Source of the DNA: Bacteroidales bacterium UBA3844
Lineage (GTDB): Bacteria; Bacteroidota; Bacteroidia; Bacteroidales; Paludibacteraceae
Length of the DNA stretch: 58,531 nt
NCBI GenBank assembly: GCA_002392915.1
Contig: DGHQ01000035.1
Location: forward strand, 1 to 58,531
Direction: 5' to 3'
Positions 1-8,309 of the stretch are shown here, in pieces; position 1 is the stretch's first letter, and each line of letters begins with the position of its first letter. A model generated the notes under the pieces. The model saw nothing but the letters and a program-made list of their open reading frames with translations. It did not search any database and was not told the origin of the DNA. The translations under genes were made by a program, and so were the position numbers.

Positions 1-104
1 GTGAGACAGTGCGTCTGGAAGACGCCACAGAGCGAAGCGGGAGTAACCCGGGATGAAGTCCCGGGTATGAAATCCACAATGCCCAATCTTTGCCTGGAAG
101 GCAA
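1..104. repeat. cluster of three short hairpins
   Basis: Three inverted repeats follow one another. At 11-25 there are 5-bp arms around the loop TGGAA. At 46-66 there are perfect 8-bp arms ACCCGGGA/TCCCGGGT around TGAAG. At 90-104 the arms are TTGCC/GGCAA, again around TGGAA. Their centres lie about 40 bases apart. An open frame crosses the block, but its composition looks like repeat sequence rather than a gene. It may be an intergenic palindromic repeat family or the 3' end of a structured transcript starting outside the window; no U-tract follows, so these are not simple terminators. Confidence 0.55.
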
Positions 105-182
105 TACAGAATCATGCTGTTTGCCAACCGCCATCGTCCATCGTTTATCGTCCAATCCCATCCATTTTTCCATTTTATTTCC

Positions 183-190
183 TACTTTTG
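183..190 (+). promoter_or_regulatory. Bacteroidetes -7 promoter motif
   Basis: TACTTTTG matches the Bacteroidetes -7 consensus TAnnTTTG and lies 28 bases before the ATG at 218. No clear -33 TTG is seen at the usual spacing. Just upstream (about 129-177) is a degenerate repeat of CATCGTCC-like words. Confidence 0.5.
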
Positions 191-217
191 TGACAGTCTA
201 ATGATAATCCAGTCGCT

Positions 218-940
218 ATGATGAAGAAACTACTTGTATCGCTTCTGTCGGCATTGTTATGCATATCTGTTGTTGTAGAGCCTGAAATCCAATCTGATGG
301 AAATCAGAATATGAACAATATTGGATTCTCCTCGTATGCGGGGACCTCAAAAGAATATGTGGATCTTGGGTTACCGAGCGGAACGTTATGGGCAACGTGT
401 AACATTGGTGCAACTAAACCTGAGGAATCTGGATTCTATTTCGCATGGGGGGAAACTATGCCTAAAAAGATTTATGATTGGAGTACCTATAAATGGACAA
501 AATTAAATTCAGAGGGGGATATAGACTCTTTGATTAGATATAATTTTAACAAAGCTTATGGTGTGGTTGATTCCCTTTCGAATCTTCTCCCTGAGGATGA
601 TGCTGCTACTGTCAATTTGGGGAAAGTTTGGAGGATGCCTACAAAAGAAGAGATTGTGGAATTATATGAAAATTGTAAATATTGCTGGACGGAGATCAAT
701 GGAGTGAATGGGGCAAAGTTCACTTCCTCTAACGGCAATTCTATTTTCCTTCCTGCGGCTGGCACCCAAGAGTCGTTTGTCTACAATGAAGGTGATGTCG
801 GATATTATTGGGCATCATCTTTCGACGACTATATTGCTGCGTATAACCTGTACTTCTATTTTCATTCTGAAGAAGCAACAATTGGAAAAATAGTCCGTTT
901 TATTGGTTCTCCAATCCGTCCTGTCCGTTCCAAGAAATAA
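218..940 (+). CDS. secreted FISUMP-like (fibrobacter succinogenes major paralogous domain-like) protein
   Basis: A 240-residue protein with a basic N-terminus and a hydrophobic signal peptide (about residues 3-20). The Cys there lacks a convincing lipobox, so soluble export or surface attachment are both possible. From residue 47 comes the block EYVDLGLPSGTLWATCNIGA, then WGE, WRMPTKEE, NGAKF, FLPAAG, GYYWASS and a final RPVR. This order is the familiar layout of FISUMP/DUF1566-like domains in Bacteroidales surface proteins, whose function is unknown. A paralogue with the same block order lies at the far end of the window (57673-58359). Two ATGs (218, 221) fit equally well. Hairpin clusters flank the gene on both sides. 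Confidence 0.8.
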   Translation: MMKKLLVSLLSALLCISVVVEPEIQSDGNQNMNNIGFSSYAGTSKEYVDLGLPSGTLWATCNIGATKPEESGFYFAWGETMPKKIYDWSTYKWTKLNSEGDIDSLIRYNFNKAYGVVDSLSNLLPEDDAATVNLGKVWRMPTKEEIVELYENCKYCWTEINGVNGAKFTSSNGNSIFLPAAGTQESFVYNEGDVGYYWASSFDDYIAAYNLYFYFHSEEATIGKIVRFIGSPIRPVRSKK

Positions 941-1026
941 CCTTAGTCTATAAAGATTTTTAATTCTACGGCGTTCTTTATTTCTCTTAGAAATTTTATG
1001 ACAGATTCCCGTCTCCTTTCCTCAAT

Positions 1027-1130
1027 AAAAGTCGAAGACTTTTCTCTGTGAACGATGTTTCTCTGTGTTTACATTAAATTCTGAGTGCTCGCCTACGGCT
1101 TGCACTTGGGGGAAAGGGCGTTCCGCCCTT
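1027..1130. repeat. second hairpin cluster
   Basis: The 216-base gap after the FISUMP-like gene holds three inverted repeats. These are AAAAGTC/GACTTTT with a 3-base loop (1027-1043), an interrupted stem AGTGC..GCC/GGC..GCACT (1084-1106), and AAGGGCG/CGCCCTT with a 3-base loop (1114-1130). None is followed by a U-tract on the plus strand. They lie between convergent genes and may include a weak terminator or palindromic repeat units. Confidence 0.5.
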
Positions 1131-1156
1131 AACAATCCTCAATTTCTATAACCCAA

Positions 1157-2170
1157 TTATTTAATTAAATCCCTATACGTTTTCTTTCCTTTCAACTTCG
1201 TCTGCACTATGATGGAAAAATCCATTAGCCCAGTTGGTTTGCAGACTGTCTTGCGGAGATTCTCATCTCTGTCTTTCTTCAATTCCGTCTTCATCTTGCT
1301 AAACTCGCGTCGCGCTTTCCACACTGCTTTGACGTTGCCGGTTTCTCCCTTCAGCAGGTAGACAGCGGCAGCCATATAGTCGAGGAAAAATCGTATGAGG
1401 AGGATTTTATTCGCGTCGACTGCATTCTTATAAATCATGCATAGATTGTTGCGGAAATTCAGAAATGTCTTTCTTGGATTTGAAGCGTCCAGTGTGCCTC
1501 CTCCCACGTGATATAGGATCGACGACGGTATGCAACGCAACTTATATCCTCTCGACGATAGTCTCCAGCACAGGTCGATCTCTTCCTGATGGGCGAAGAA
1601 ACGGTCGTCCAAACCACCATTGTCGAGATACTCTTTACGTCGCACCAGCATTGCCGCCCCAGTGGTCCAGAGCACATCTGATTCTTCGTTGTATTGGTGA
1701 TTGTCGGTTTCGACGTTCTCAAATATTCGGCCTCGACAGAATGGATATCCATATTTGTCGAGAAATCCACCTGCCGCTCCTGCGTATTCAAACTTGCTTT
1801 TGTCTTTCTGAGCCAGCAATTTAGGTTGGACGCTCACGACATTGGAATCTTTGTCCAATGCTTCGACCAATGGCTCCAGATAACCTTCCGTCGCCTCCAC
1901 ATCGGAGTTTAGCAGCAGTACGTACTCGTAGTCAAGTTGGGCGATCGCACGGTTGTAGCCTCCTGCAAAACCGTAGTTCTTATCAAGCACCAGCGTCTTA
2001 ACGGAAGGAAACTGCTCTTTTAGGATTTCAAGCGAGCGGTCTGTTGATGCGTTGTCTGCCACAACCACGTCGGCGATGTTTTCTGGCGTATATTCGACGA
2101 CGGATGGGAGAAATTGCTGGAGCATCTTCTCTCCGTTATAATTCAGGATGACTACTGCTGTCTTTTTCAT
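1157..2170 (-). CDS. glycosyltransferase family 2 protein
   Basis: A 337-residue GT-A fold glycosyltransferase, start taken at MKKTAVVILNYNG; an upstream in-frame start adds only eight non-conserved residues. The N-terminal VVILNYNG strand and the VVADNAS segment bind the nucleotide sugar, LLNSDVE is the metal-binding DxD-like motif, and the acceptor region carries DLCWRLSSRGY. This layout matches the rhamnosyltransferase-like GT2 group; donor and acceptor sugars cannot be deduced. There is no membrane segment, so it probably acts on the cytoplasmic face in cell-surface polysaccharide synthesis. It is last in a leftward run holA-engB-GT2, 68 bases after engB. Confidence 0.88.
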   Translation of the reverse strand: MKKTAVVILNYNGEKMLQQFLPSVVEYTPENIADVVVADNASTDRSLEILKEQFPSVKTLVLDKNYGFAGGYNRAIAQLDYEYVLLLNSDVEATEGYLEPLVEALDKDSNVVSVQPKLLAQKDKSKFEYAGAAGGFLDKYGYPFCRGRIFENVETDNHQYNEESDVLWTTGAAMLVRRKEYLDNGGLDDRFFAHQEEIDLCWRLSSRGYKLRCIPSSILYHVGGGTLDASNPRKTFLNFRNNLCMIYKNAVDANKILLIRFFLDYMAAAVYLLKGETGNVKAVWKARREFSKMKTELKKDRDENLRKTVCKPTGLMDFSIIVQTKLKGKKTYRDLIK

Positions 2171-2238
2171 TTTCTTATTTAACCTGTCCCACAATTATTT
2201 ATGACATCGGACGGGTTTGAAACTCGCCCCTACGACGA

Positions 2239-2847
2239 TTATTCTGTTTTTTTATATTCTTCGTTGATGCTTTCGATATAGTCGAGCACATCGTCGATTC
2301 CTATTTTCTTTTCAGACGACGTTGCGAACATAGGAGGCAGTTCTTCCCATGTCTCAAATAGTTTGTCGTGATATTTCTTGATGTTCTTGTTGAGCTGTGT
2401 TTGGGAAAGCTTGTCTATTTTGGTGAAGATGATAGAGAACGGAATGCCATTGACCCCAAGGAAATCAAAAAAATCCAAGTCGATGGCTTGGGGCTCATGG
2501 CGGCTGTCGATAAGCACGAAAAGATTTGTAAGTGCTTCACGTTGAAGCACATAGCTTTTGATCATCTTTTCAAGATCGTCTCGCATCTTTTTGCTGACAG
2601 AAGCGTATCCATATCCTGGAAGGTCGACGAGATACCATTCGCCATTGATCAGGAAATGGTTCATCAAAAGTGTCTTGCCTGGTTTCTGTGATGTCTTGGC
2701 TAGATTTTTGTTGCCGGCAATAGCGTTGATCAGCGACGATTTGCCTACGTTAGACCTGCCGATGAATGCGTATTCCGGCATGTCGTGCTGTGGTAATGCG
2801 TTTACTTTGGCATTGCTAATTACAAATTCTGCACTTTTGATTTTCAT
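2239..2847 (-). CDS. engB: ribosome biogenesis GTPase EngB/YsxC/YihA
   Basis: A 202-residue TrmE-Era-EngA-EngB-Septin family GTPase of normal length. G1 is GRSNVGKSS near residues 30-38, G3 is DLPGYGYA near 73-80, G4 is TKID near 141, and the switch region carries KPGKT. Family members bind GTP and take part in late assembly of the large ribosomal subunit. It lies between holA and the GT2 gene on the same strand, 27 bases after holA, so it is probably cotranscribed with it. Confidence 0.95.
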   Translation of the reverse strand: MKIKSAEFVISNAKVNALPQHDMPEYAFIGRSNVGKSSLINAIAGNKNLAKTSQKPGKTLLMNHFLINGEWYLVDLPGYGYASVSKKMRDDLEKMIKSYVLQREALTNLFVLIDSRHEPQAIDLDFFDFLGVNGIPFSIIFTKIDKLSQTQLNKNIKKYHDKLFETWEELPPMFATSSEKKIGIDDVLDYIESINEEYKKTE

Positions 2848-2874
2848 ATTTTGTCTTTTTGTTCTGTGAAAAAA

Positions 2875-3927
2875 CTAAAATGGGTCATTTTTGCCATTGC
2901 AGTGCATGATCTTGTATATCATCTCCTGCAAAAGCTGACCGTTGGTTGTGCCTGGCATGATATCGACACCTTTGCTCTTCATGTCGTATTCACGAAGGAT
3001 GCCGATCACTTTCAGCACTTGGAATCCATTGTATTTTGACGTTGCGTCGCGATATTGTCTGACGAAGAACGGACGGATGCCCATTTTTGTGGCTGCCGTG
3101 TTGTCGTCCATGTTTCTGCAGTATTTATAGAATACCATCAGATTTTGGAAGAATGTGAAGAAAACAGCCACGAGAGGAGGCAGTTCCACTTTATCTCCAG
3201 CCACTACAAGCGCGAGAGTGTTGGCTTTCTGCACATCCTTTGCCACCACTGCGTTGAGCAATTCATACGAGTTGAACTCACGGTTCATTCCAACAATCTT
3301 CTGCACAGACTCTTCTGAGATAACCTTCTCGTCGTCTTTCAACGTAAGTATCAGTTTGTCGCATTCTGTGGCAAGAAGAGAAAGATTCGGGCCGACTAAT
3401 GTGCTCAACATCAGAGCCGCTTGATCTTTAATATCCTTTCCACGCTCACGCACATAGTTGACGATGAAAGTCGGCACTTGATTGTCGTAAAGCTTGTTGC
3501 TCTCCATCACGACTCCCACTTTCTGCACCTCCTTGAAATACCCCTTTCGAGCATCAAGTTTCTTATGTTTGCAGCAAAGCACTAAAACCGCTTTCGGATT
3601 GTATTTTTTTGCGTAGAGTTGCAATAGCTCATAATCTTTTTCTCTAATTTGTTGAGCTTCACGCACCACGACCAGACGGTAGTTGCTCATCATCGGGTAG
3701 CTCGACACGGCTGCAAGGACATCTTGCATTCTTATCTCACCACCGTATAGCACAGAGAAATCGAAGTCTTTATTCTCGTCGGCCACAATATTGTTCTCAA
3801 GAAAGTCCGACACCAAGTCGATATAATACGGCTCTTCACCGTGCAACAGGTAGATAGGCTTGATGTTTCCTGCCTTCACGTCTGCAATTATATCTTTTGC
3901 GTCTGCATCAGAATTTTTTGTAGCCAT
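2875..3927 (-). CDS. holA: DNA polymerase III subunit delta
   Basis: A 350-residue clamp-loader subunit. The start is placed at MATKNSDADAKD (3927); the longer frame would begin upstream of a promoter motif at 3977-3984, so it is unlikely. The N-terminal module has PIYLLHGEEPYYID, the stretch VVVREAQQ and the typical delta helical C-terminus. Delta opens the beta sliding clamp within the gamma complex. The divergent neighbour is an HsdR_N-like nuclease gene, with overlapping back-to-back promoters in the 65-base gap. Confidence 0.9.
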   Translation of the reverse strand: MATKNSDADAKDIIADVKAGNIKPIYLLHGEEPYYIDLVSDFLENNIVADENKDFDFSVLYGGEIRMQDVLAAVSSYPMMSNYRLVVVREAQQIREKDYELLQLYAKKYNPKAVLVLCCKHKKLDARKGYFKEVQKVGVVMESNKLYDNQVPTFIVNYVRERGKDIKDQAALMLSTLVGPNLSLLATECDKLILTLKDDEKVISEESVQKIVGMNREFNSYELLNAVVAKDVQKANTLALVVAGDKVELPPLVAVFFTFFQNLMVFYKYCRNMDDNTAATKMGIRPFFVRQYRDATSKYNGFQVLKVIGILREYDMKSKGVDIMPGTTNGQLLQEMIYKIMHCNGKNDPF

Positions 3928-3954
3928 AGTTAAAGAATTTAGACTTTTTAATTT

Positions 3955-3984
3955 TACTTTTGTAGTAAAACATATGCAAAAATA
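3955..3984. promoter_or_regulatory. overlapping divergent -7 promoter motifs
   Basis: On the plus strand TACTTTTG (3955-3962) precedes the nuclease ATG at 3993. On the minus strand TATTTTTG (3984-3977) precedes holA at 3927. Each would initiate across the other, so the two transcripts may interfere. This arrangement is why the short holA start was chosen. Confidence 0.5.
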
Positions 3985-3992
3985 GTAAAAAT

Positions 3993-4451
3993 ATGGAATT
4001 AGCACTTCCTAAATGCCATCTAAATGTCAAAAGGGAATCCAATGGATTATATGTGTTGGATGGATGTCGACGCAAGTGGGTGAAACTTACGCCGGAGGAG
4101 TATGTGCGTCAGACCATGATGGAGCATGTGATTCAGTCGACGGGAATCAACCGAGCTTTGGTGGCCAACGAACAGGTGGTGGAAATCAACGGTATGAAGA
4201 AACGATGCGACGCAGTTGTGTACAATTCACGTCTAAAGCCGATTGTGATTTTTGAGTTCAAAGCACCGACCGTCCCTTTGACGCAGAAGGTGATGGATCA
4301 GATCTTTGCATACAACCGAGAACTCCCGGTCCCAATTCTGGTGGCGAGCAATGGTCTTCAGCATATCTGTATTTCTCGCAGGGAAGACGGAATTTCGCTT
4401 TTCCCGTTTTCAGAATTGCCAGAGAGAGTCAAGGCAGAGCATGGAAAGTGA
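3993..4451 (+). CDS. stand-alone HsdR N-terminal-like nuclease domain protein
   Basis: A 152-residue protein resembling the N-terminal nuclease domain of type I restriction enzyme R subunits (HsdR_N_2). The PD-(D/E)XK core is visible: Asp73 in CDAVVYN, then Glu88-x-Lys90 in IVIFEFKAP, followed by a VMDQIFAYN helix and ILVASNG. No helicase domain and no restriction partners are nearby, so this is not a type I system. Single-domain homologues of this size are common in Bacteroidales and are often divergent from holA. That suggests a conserved housekeeping or DNA-repair role, which is an inference. Confidence 0.78.
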   Translation: MELALPKCHLNVKRESNGLYVLDGCRRKWVKLTPEEYVRQTMMEHVIQSTGINRALVANEQVVEINGMKKRCDAVVYNSRLKPIVIFEFKAPTVPLTQKVMDQIFAYNRELPVPILVASNGLQHICISRREDGISLFPFSELPERVKAEHGK

Positions 4452-4500
4452 GCGGATGCAGTAACAAACATTAAAATTGTTTAAAAATCACAGATAATCA

Positions 4501-4530
4501 TTGATGTTTCATAAAATAAGTATATATTTG
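4501..4530 (+). promoter_or_regulatory. promoter of the T9SS cargo gene
   Basis: TTG at 4501-4503, a 19-base spacer and TATATTTG at 4523-4530 fit the Bacteroidetes -33/-7 promoter closely. The ATG at 4569 lies 38 bases downstream. Confidence 0.7.
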
Positions 4531-4568
4531 CGAATAAGTTTGTGTAACCAACAGTAAAAGTGAAAAAT

Positions 4569-5627
4569 ATGAAAAAGAGTTTATTTATTTGTTTTGGTGC
4601 GATGATGGCAGTTTCTGCTATGGCGCAGACTACCGTGACATATAAGATGAACGGACTTATTCAGGGTGATTCACGTACTTTGACTAAGTTTGAGTATGTA
4701 GATAAGGGTGAGAAAGGAGCCAATCAGGTATGGAATTACTCAGGAGCCAAGGAGACAGGCACAATGGTGCTAAACCAGAATGTCAACTATGGACAGCCGA
4801 TGGGAAACCTTAACGTTGCTTCATCTAATCTTTTGTTCGCTTGCGATGAGGGTGGAGAGAAGGACACATACTTCGAGATCAGCAAGGATGCCAAGATGTA
4901 TTGGGGATTGCAGTCGAAGAGCGCAAAGATTGAGTTTAACGAGCCAATCGTAGATCTTCCTTTCCCATTCTCATATGGAGATATCCGCACAGGTTCGATG
5001 GACGGTGTCTACACAGAGAATACAGGTGAGACATATCCAATCGAAGGACACTACTTCACATCAGCTGATGCGTGGGGAACGCTTACATTGCCAGACGGAA
5101 CAACTTACAATGATGTTCTTCGTGTTAAGGTGGAGAAAATTTACAAGCAGCAGTTTGGATCGTACAACTACGATATCCACACTATCCGCTACCAGTATTT
5201 CGCTCCAGGTGTGAGATACCCAGTTATGATCGCATTGATCAACGATACTCAGAGCGATTGCAATTGCTCATGTGGAAAGTCGCACACAGAGGAGGCATTC
5301 TACCAGACTCAGACAGCATTGAAGAGCTTGAAGTCGTTTGAGATGGATTCTTACATGGCAGATGCACAGGGCGAGTTTGAGATGAGCGCATATCCTAACC
5401 CATTCAAGACAGTGGTAAATGCTAAGTTGAATGCACCAAAGGCAGCAACAGTGACATTGGAAATCTTGGATGCTACAGGTCGTTTGATTCAGAACTATGG
5501 TGAGTACAACCTAGAGGCTGGAGACAATGTAGTTACACTTAACACTGCATCAATCGGAATCGGTCAGTTTACTCTACGCGCAATCTACGGTGGAGAGGTA
5601 TTCACTCAGACAATCATCAAGAAGTAA
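4569..5627 (+). CDS. exported protein with T9SS type A sorting domain
   Basis: A 352-residue protein beginning MKKSLFICFGAMMAVSAMAQ, a clean signal peptide ending in AMA-Q. The body is of unknown fold with no motif I recognise. The final 80 or so residues form the type A C-terminal domain used by the type IX secretion system: SAYPNPF, a VTLEILDATGRL strand, a GDN turn and the end TQTIIKK. The mature protein should therefore pass the outer membrane and be released or anchored. An in-frame GTG at 4560 is an alternative start. A strong terminator follows. Confidence 0.85.
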   Translation: MKKSLFICFGAMMAVSAMAQTTVTYKMNGLIQGDSRTLTKFEYVDKGEKGANQVWNYSGAKETGTMVLNQNVNYGQPMGNLNVASSNLLFACDEGGEKDTYFEISKDAKMYWGLQSKSAKIEFNEPIVDLPFPFSYGDIRTGSMDGVYTENTGETYPIEGHYFTSADAWGTLTLPDGTTYNDVLRVKVEKIYKQQFGSYNYDIHTIRYQYFAPGVRYPVMIALINDTQSDCNCSCGKSHTEEAFYQTQTALKSLKSFEMDSYMADAQGEFEMSAYPNPFKTVVNAKLNAPKAATVTLEILDATGRLIQNYGEYNLEAGDNVVTLNTASIGIGQFTLRAIYGGEVFTQTIIKK

Positions 5628-5648
5628 TTTTTTGATAAGATAGTTTAG

Positions 5649-5680
5649 ATGGGATGGACGAAAGTTCATCCCATTTTTTT
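5649..5680 (+). terminator. Rho-independent terminator
   Basis: ATGGGATG pairs with CATCCCAT (5649-5673), with a further A-U/C-G pair near the loop, followed by seven T (5674-5680). It ends the T9SS cargo gene. Confidence 0.88.
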
Positions 5681-5711
5681 GTGCCTGTAGTTATTTTTAC
5701 GTTACAATCTT

Positions 5712-5741
5712 TTGTTTTGTAATTTTTGTTGGCTAATTTTG
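5712..5741 (+). promoter_or_regulatory. promoter of the LRR protein gene
   Basis: TTG at 5712-5714 is followed after about 19 bases by TAATTTTG (5734-5741). The ATG at 5847 lies about 105 bases downstream, giving a 5' leader of about 100 bases that contains no other gene. Confidence 0.6.
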
Positions 5742-5846
5742 CAATGTTATTGTCATGATGTTAGTCCGACTTTCAACTTGATTGTTAGTCCTGTAGAGAA
5801 AAGAATGATGATACACGAAAATGAAAAAGCTTAAAAATCTAATAAA

Positions 5847-7877
5847 ATGAAAAAGAAATTGTTTTCGCTTATTGCTTCATTCGCATTATGTATGCTTATG
5901 TTTGCAACAGACAACATGTTTGTCAAGTTTAGGGATGGGAAAATCGTCGAGTATACGGTAGACGATGTAGAAGAAGTTTATTTTGGTCCTTCAACTCTTA
6001 ATGACACTACGGCTTATGATTCAACAGTGGTAGATGTGTCAGACACTCCTTTAGAATTCAAAATTATATCAGATTCCACAGCTGAGGTGACTTCAGGTAA
6101 CTATTTGGAATTAGACTCTGTTGTCATTCCAGAAAAAGTCAGAATCGACGGAAAGGTATATGTCGTCACAAGAATTGGTATACGAGCATTTTCTATGTGT
6201 AAAAATTTGGTAGATGTTGTTATTCCATCAAGTGTAGAAATGATTGGGTCTAATGCATTTGAGTATTCAGGTTTGAAGAGTGTTGTTCTTCCGGAGAATG
6301 TTTCGGTTGAATATGAAGCATTTAATAATTGTGCTTTGAAAAGTGTAGTTGTCCGTTCTGGTGTTTATCTTGGTCATAGAACATTTTATGGATGTTCTGG
6401 TTTGGAACATATCGAAATAGAACCAGGAGTTGAAAATATTGGCAAATACGGATTTTTTGGATGTTCTAGCTTGAAAACTCTTGTACTTCCATCGAGTATT
6501 ACTTCTATTAGAGAAGGCGCGTTTGGAGAATGTGAAAATCTTGATTTGGTGATTGATAATTCAAGGAATAATGTGAGAGTTGGAGAGGCGGCTTTCTTTA
6601 ATTGTAAGTCTGTCACATTTACAAAACCATACGATTCTTCGGTTGCAGATTCCAGATTGAGGTATACTATAAAGCCAGATTCTACTGTTGAAGTCTCTTC
6701 TACTGATTATTCCGCTCATCTTGATACTTTTATCATTCCTTCTAAAGTTCAGATTGGAGGAAAATTTTATGATGTGACGAGCATTGGAGCAAATGCATTT
6801 GGTGGAAATATACAAAACTTTTATATGACATACGTGGAAATTCCATCTAGTATCAAGACCATAGGAGCAAATGCATTTTATGGATGGAACATACTTGATG
6901 TTGTTATAGATAATTCAAAAGATGGATTATCTGTTGGAGAAAATGCTTTTGCCGGATGTAAGTCGGTGAGATACTTAAAAGATAGGTCGGTGTATGAAAT
7001 TGCATATAATGATTCTATTGTGGTAGATGCAGCTGATTCTCCATTTGGATTCAGTATTAAATCATCCGACTATGTTTCTGTTTATTGTAAAGACACAACT
7101 CAGATTTTGGGTTCAATTGTTATTCCGGCAAATGTACGGATTGATGGAGTTGTATATAAGGTTCGTGAGATTAGTCCAGAGTCTTTCTGGAAAGTTAAAG
7201 GATTGACAAGTGTAGTTATTCCTTCGACTGTCCATACAATTGGAGGTTATGCATTTTGTGAGTGTGTTGATTTGGAAAGTGTGTTTATTCCTTCGAGCGT
7301 AAGTTGGGTTCAAGGTCATGCTTTCGAATCTTGCAACAAACTAGATATTATTATTGATAATGCACCTAGTAAAGTAGAACGAGGCATGTATGCTTATAGT
7401 GGTTGTAAATCAGTTACATTCACACAAAATGATCCAGAACCTATTGCTTTTGACTCAACAGTAGTGATTGCCTCTGAATCTCCAATAAATTTCTATGTGT
7501 TGGATGATTATAACTATACTGCAGGTATTGCAAGCAATGATTCATCTAAGTTGTCGGACACATTGATTATTCCGGCAAAAGTCCAGATTTCTGACAAAGT
7601 ATACAATGTGACTAGCATAGATATGGTGGCATTTATGGATTGTGTAAAGATTACAAGCGTCGTCTTTCCATCTACTTTGTCCTCTATAGGAGAAGCTGCA
7701 TTTATCAATTGTACAGGTTTGACGAAAGTCGTTATACCATCGAATGTTACAAGTATTGCTGATGGTGTATTTTACAATTGTACTAATCTTGATGTTGTGA
7801 TTGATAATTCAAAAGAAAATGTGACTGTGGGGCCTAACACATTCGTAGGTTGCAAGTCTGTAACATATCTAAAATAA
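5847..7877 (+). CDS. BspA-like leucine-rich-repeat (LRR_5) surface protein
   Basis: A 676-residue exported protein with a signal peptide at residues 1-20. A short segment with MFVKFRDGKIVEYTVDDVEEV, common near the start of Bacteroidales surface proteins, follows. The rest is LRR_5/BspA-type repeats of about 23 residues: VVIPSSVEMIGSNAFE, VLPSSITSIREGAF and many relatives. They are grouped in four larger blocks, each opening with a DSTVV.(S/A)(D/E)SP-like or IKPDST segment, and each closing with DNS....VG..AF.GCKSV(T/R). There is no T9SS C-terminal domain and no LPxTG signal, so surface attachment is unresolved. BspA relatives mediate adhesion to host proteins or other bacteria; that role here is inferred. 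Confidence 0.88.
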   Translation: MKKKLFSLIASFALCMLMFATDNMFVKFRDGKIVEYTVDDVEEVYFGPSTLNDTTAYDSTVVDVSDTPLEFKIISDSTAEVTSGNYLELDSVVIPEKVRIDGKVYVVTRIGIRAFSMCKNLVDVVIPSSVEMIGSNAFEYSGLKSVVLPENVSVEYEAFNNCALKSVVVRSGVYLGHRTFYGCSGLEHIEIEPGVENIGKYGFFGCSSLKTLVLPSSITSIREGAFGECENLDLVIDNSRNNVRVGEAAFFNCKSVTFTKPYDSSVADSRLRYTIKPDSTVEVSSTDYSAHLDTFIIPSKVQIGGKFYDVTSIGANAFGGNIQNFYMTYVEIPSSIKTIGANAFYGWNILDVVIDNSKDGLSVGENAFAGCKSVRYLKDRSVYEIAYNDSIVVDAADSPFGFSIKSSDYVSVYCKDTTQILGSIVIPANVRIDGVVYKVREISPESFWKVKGLTSVVIPSTVHTIGGYAFCECVDLESVFIPSSVSWVQGHAFESCNKLDIIIDNAPSKVERGMYAYSGCKSVTFTQNDPEPIAFDSTVVIASESPINFYVLDDYNYTAGIASNDSSKLSDTLIIPAKVQISDKVYNVTSIDMVAFMDCVKITSVVFPSTLSSIGEAAFINCTGLTKVVIPSNVTSIADGVFYNCTNLDVVIDNSKENVTVGPNTFVGCKSVTYLK

Positions 7878-7891
7878 AACAGACAGAAGTA

Positions 7892-7931
7892 AAAAATGGT
7901 GTGTCAAACTTCAATTTGACACACCATTTTT
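7892..7931. terminator. bidirectional terminator between convergent genes
   Basis: A perfect 17-bp inverted repeat (7892-7908 with 7915-7931) around CTTCAA carries A-tracts and T-tracts on its outer arms. It can therefore terminate both the rightward LRR gene and the leftward panC-panD operon. Confidence 0.93.
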
Positions 7932-7952
7932 ATTTAGCATTTGGCATTATTC

Positions 7953-8303
7953 TCACACCATCTTGTTTGTTTTGGCATCCAGGAAGACAATCTTAGGTTG
8001 TCTTGTCTGAGCCTCTTCCTCTGTCATCAGACCGTATGCCATGATGATCACGACGTCGCCGACCTCAGCTTTTCTTGCTGCCGCGCCATTCAGGCAGATG
8101 ACTCCAGAGTTTCTTTCTCCGGGGATGACGTATGTCTCGAAACGTTCTCCGTTGTTGTTGTTGACGATATAAACCTTTTCGTTTGGCAAAATGCCTGCCT
8201 TGTCCATTAGCTCGGCGTCTATTGTGATGCTGCCGATGTAGTTGAGATTGGCTTCCGTCACAACGGCTCTATGAATCTTTGATTTTAGGATCTGAACAAA
8301 CAT
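7953..8303 (-). CDS. panD: aspartate 1-decarboxylase (pyruvoyl-dependent)
   Basis: A 116-residue proenzyme of normal length. The self-cleavage site Gly24-Ser25 lies in NYIGSITID; Ser25 becomes the pyruvoyl group. Other family motifs include KIHRAVVTEA, ERFETYVIPGERNSG and LNGAAAR. It converts L-aspartate to beta-alanine for pantothenate synthesis in the cytoplasm. It follows panC on the same strand with a 6-base gap, so the two consecutive steps beta-alanine formation and pantoate ligation are co-expressed. Confidence 0.97.
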   Translation of the reverse strand: MFVQILKSKIHRAVVTEANLNYIGSITIDAELMDKAGILPNEKVYIVNNNNGERFETYVIPGERNSGVICLNGAAARKAEVGDVVIIMAYGLMTEEEAQTRQPKIVFLDAKTNKMV

Positions 8304-8309
8304 CGTCTC

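Noticed and set aside
1..201. Protein-coding gene of 66 codons at the window start
   Set aside because: The frame is composed of the hairpin repeats and starts at the window edge with GTG; it has no coding features.
1465..1824. 119-codon plus-strand frame within the GT2 gene
   Set aside because: It is antisense to a conserved glycosyltransferase and has no family features of its own.
3993..4451. Type I restriction-modification system
   Set aside because: The nuclease domain stands alone; there is no helicase part, specificity subunit or methyltransferase.
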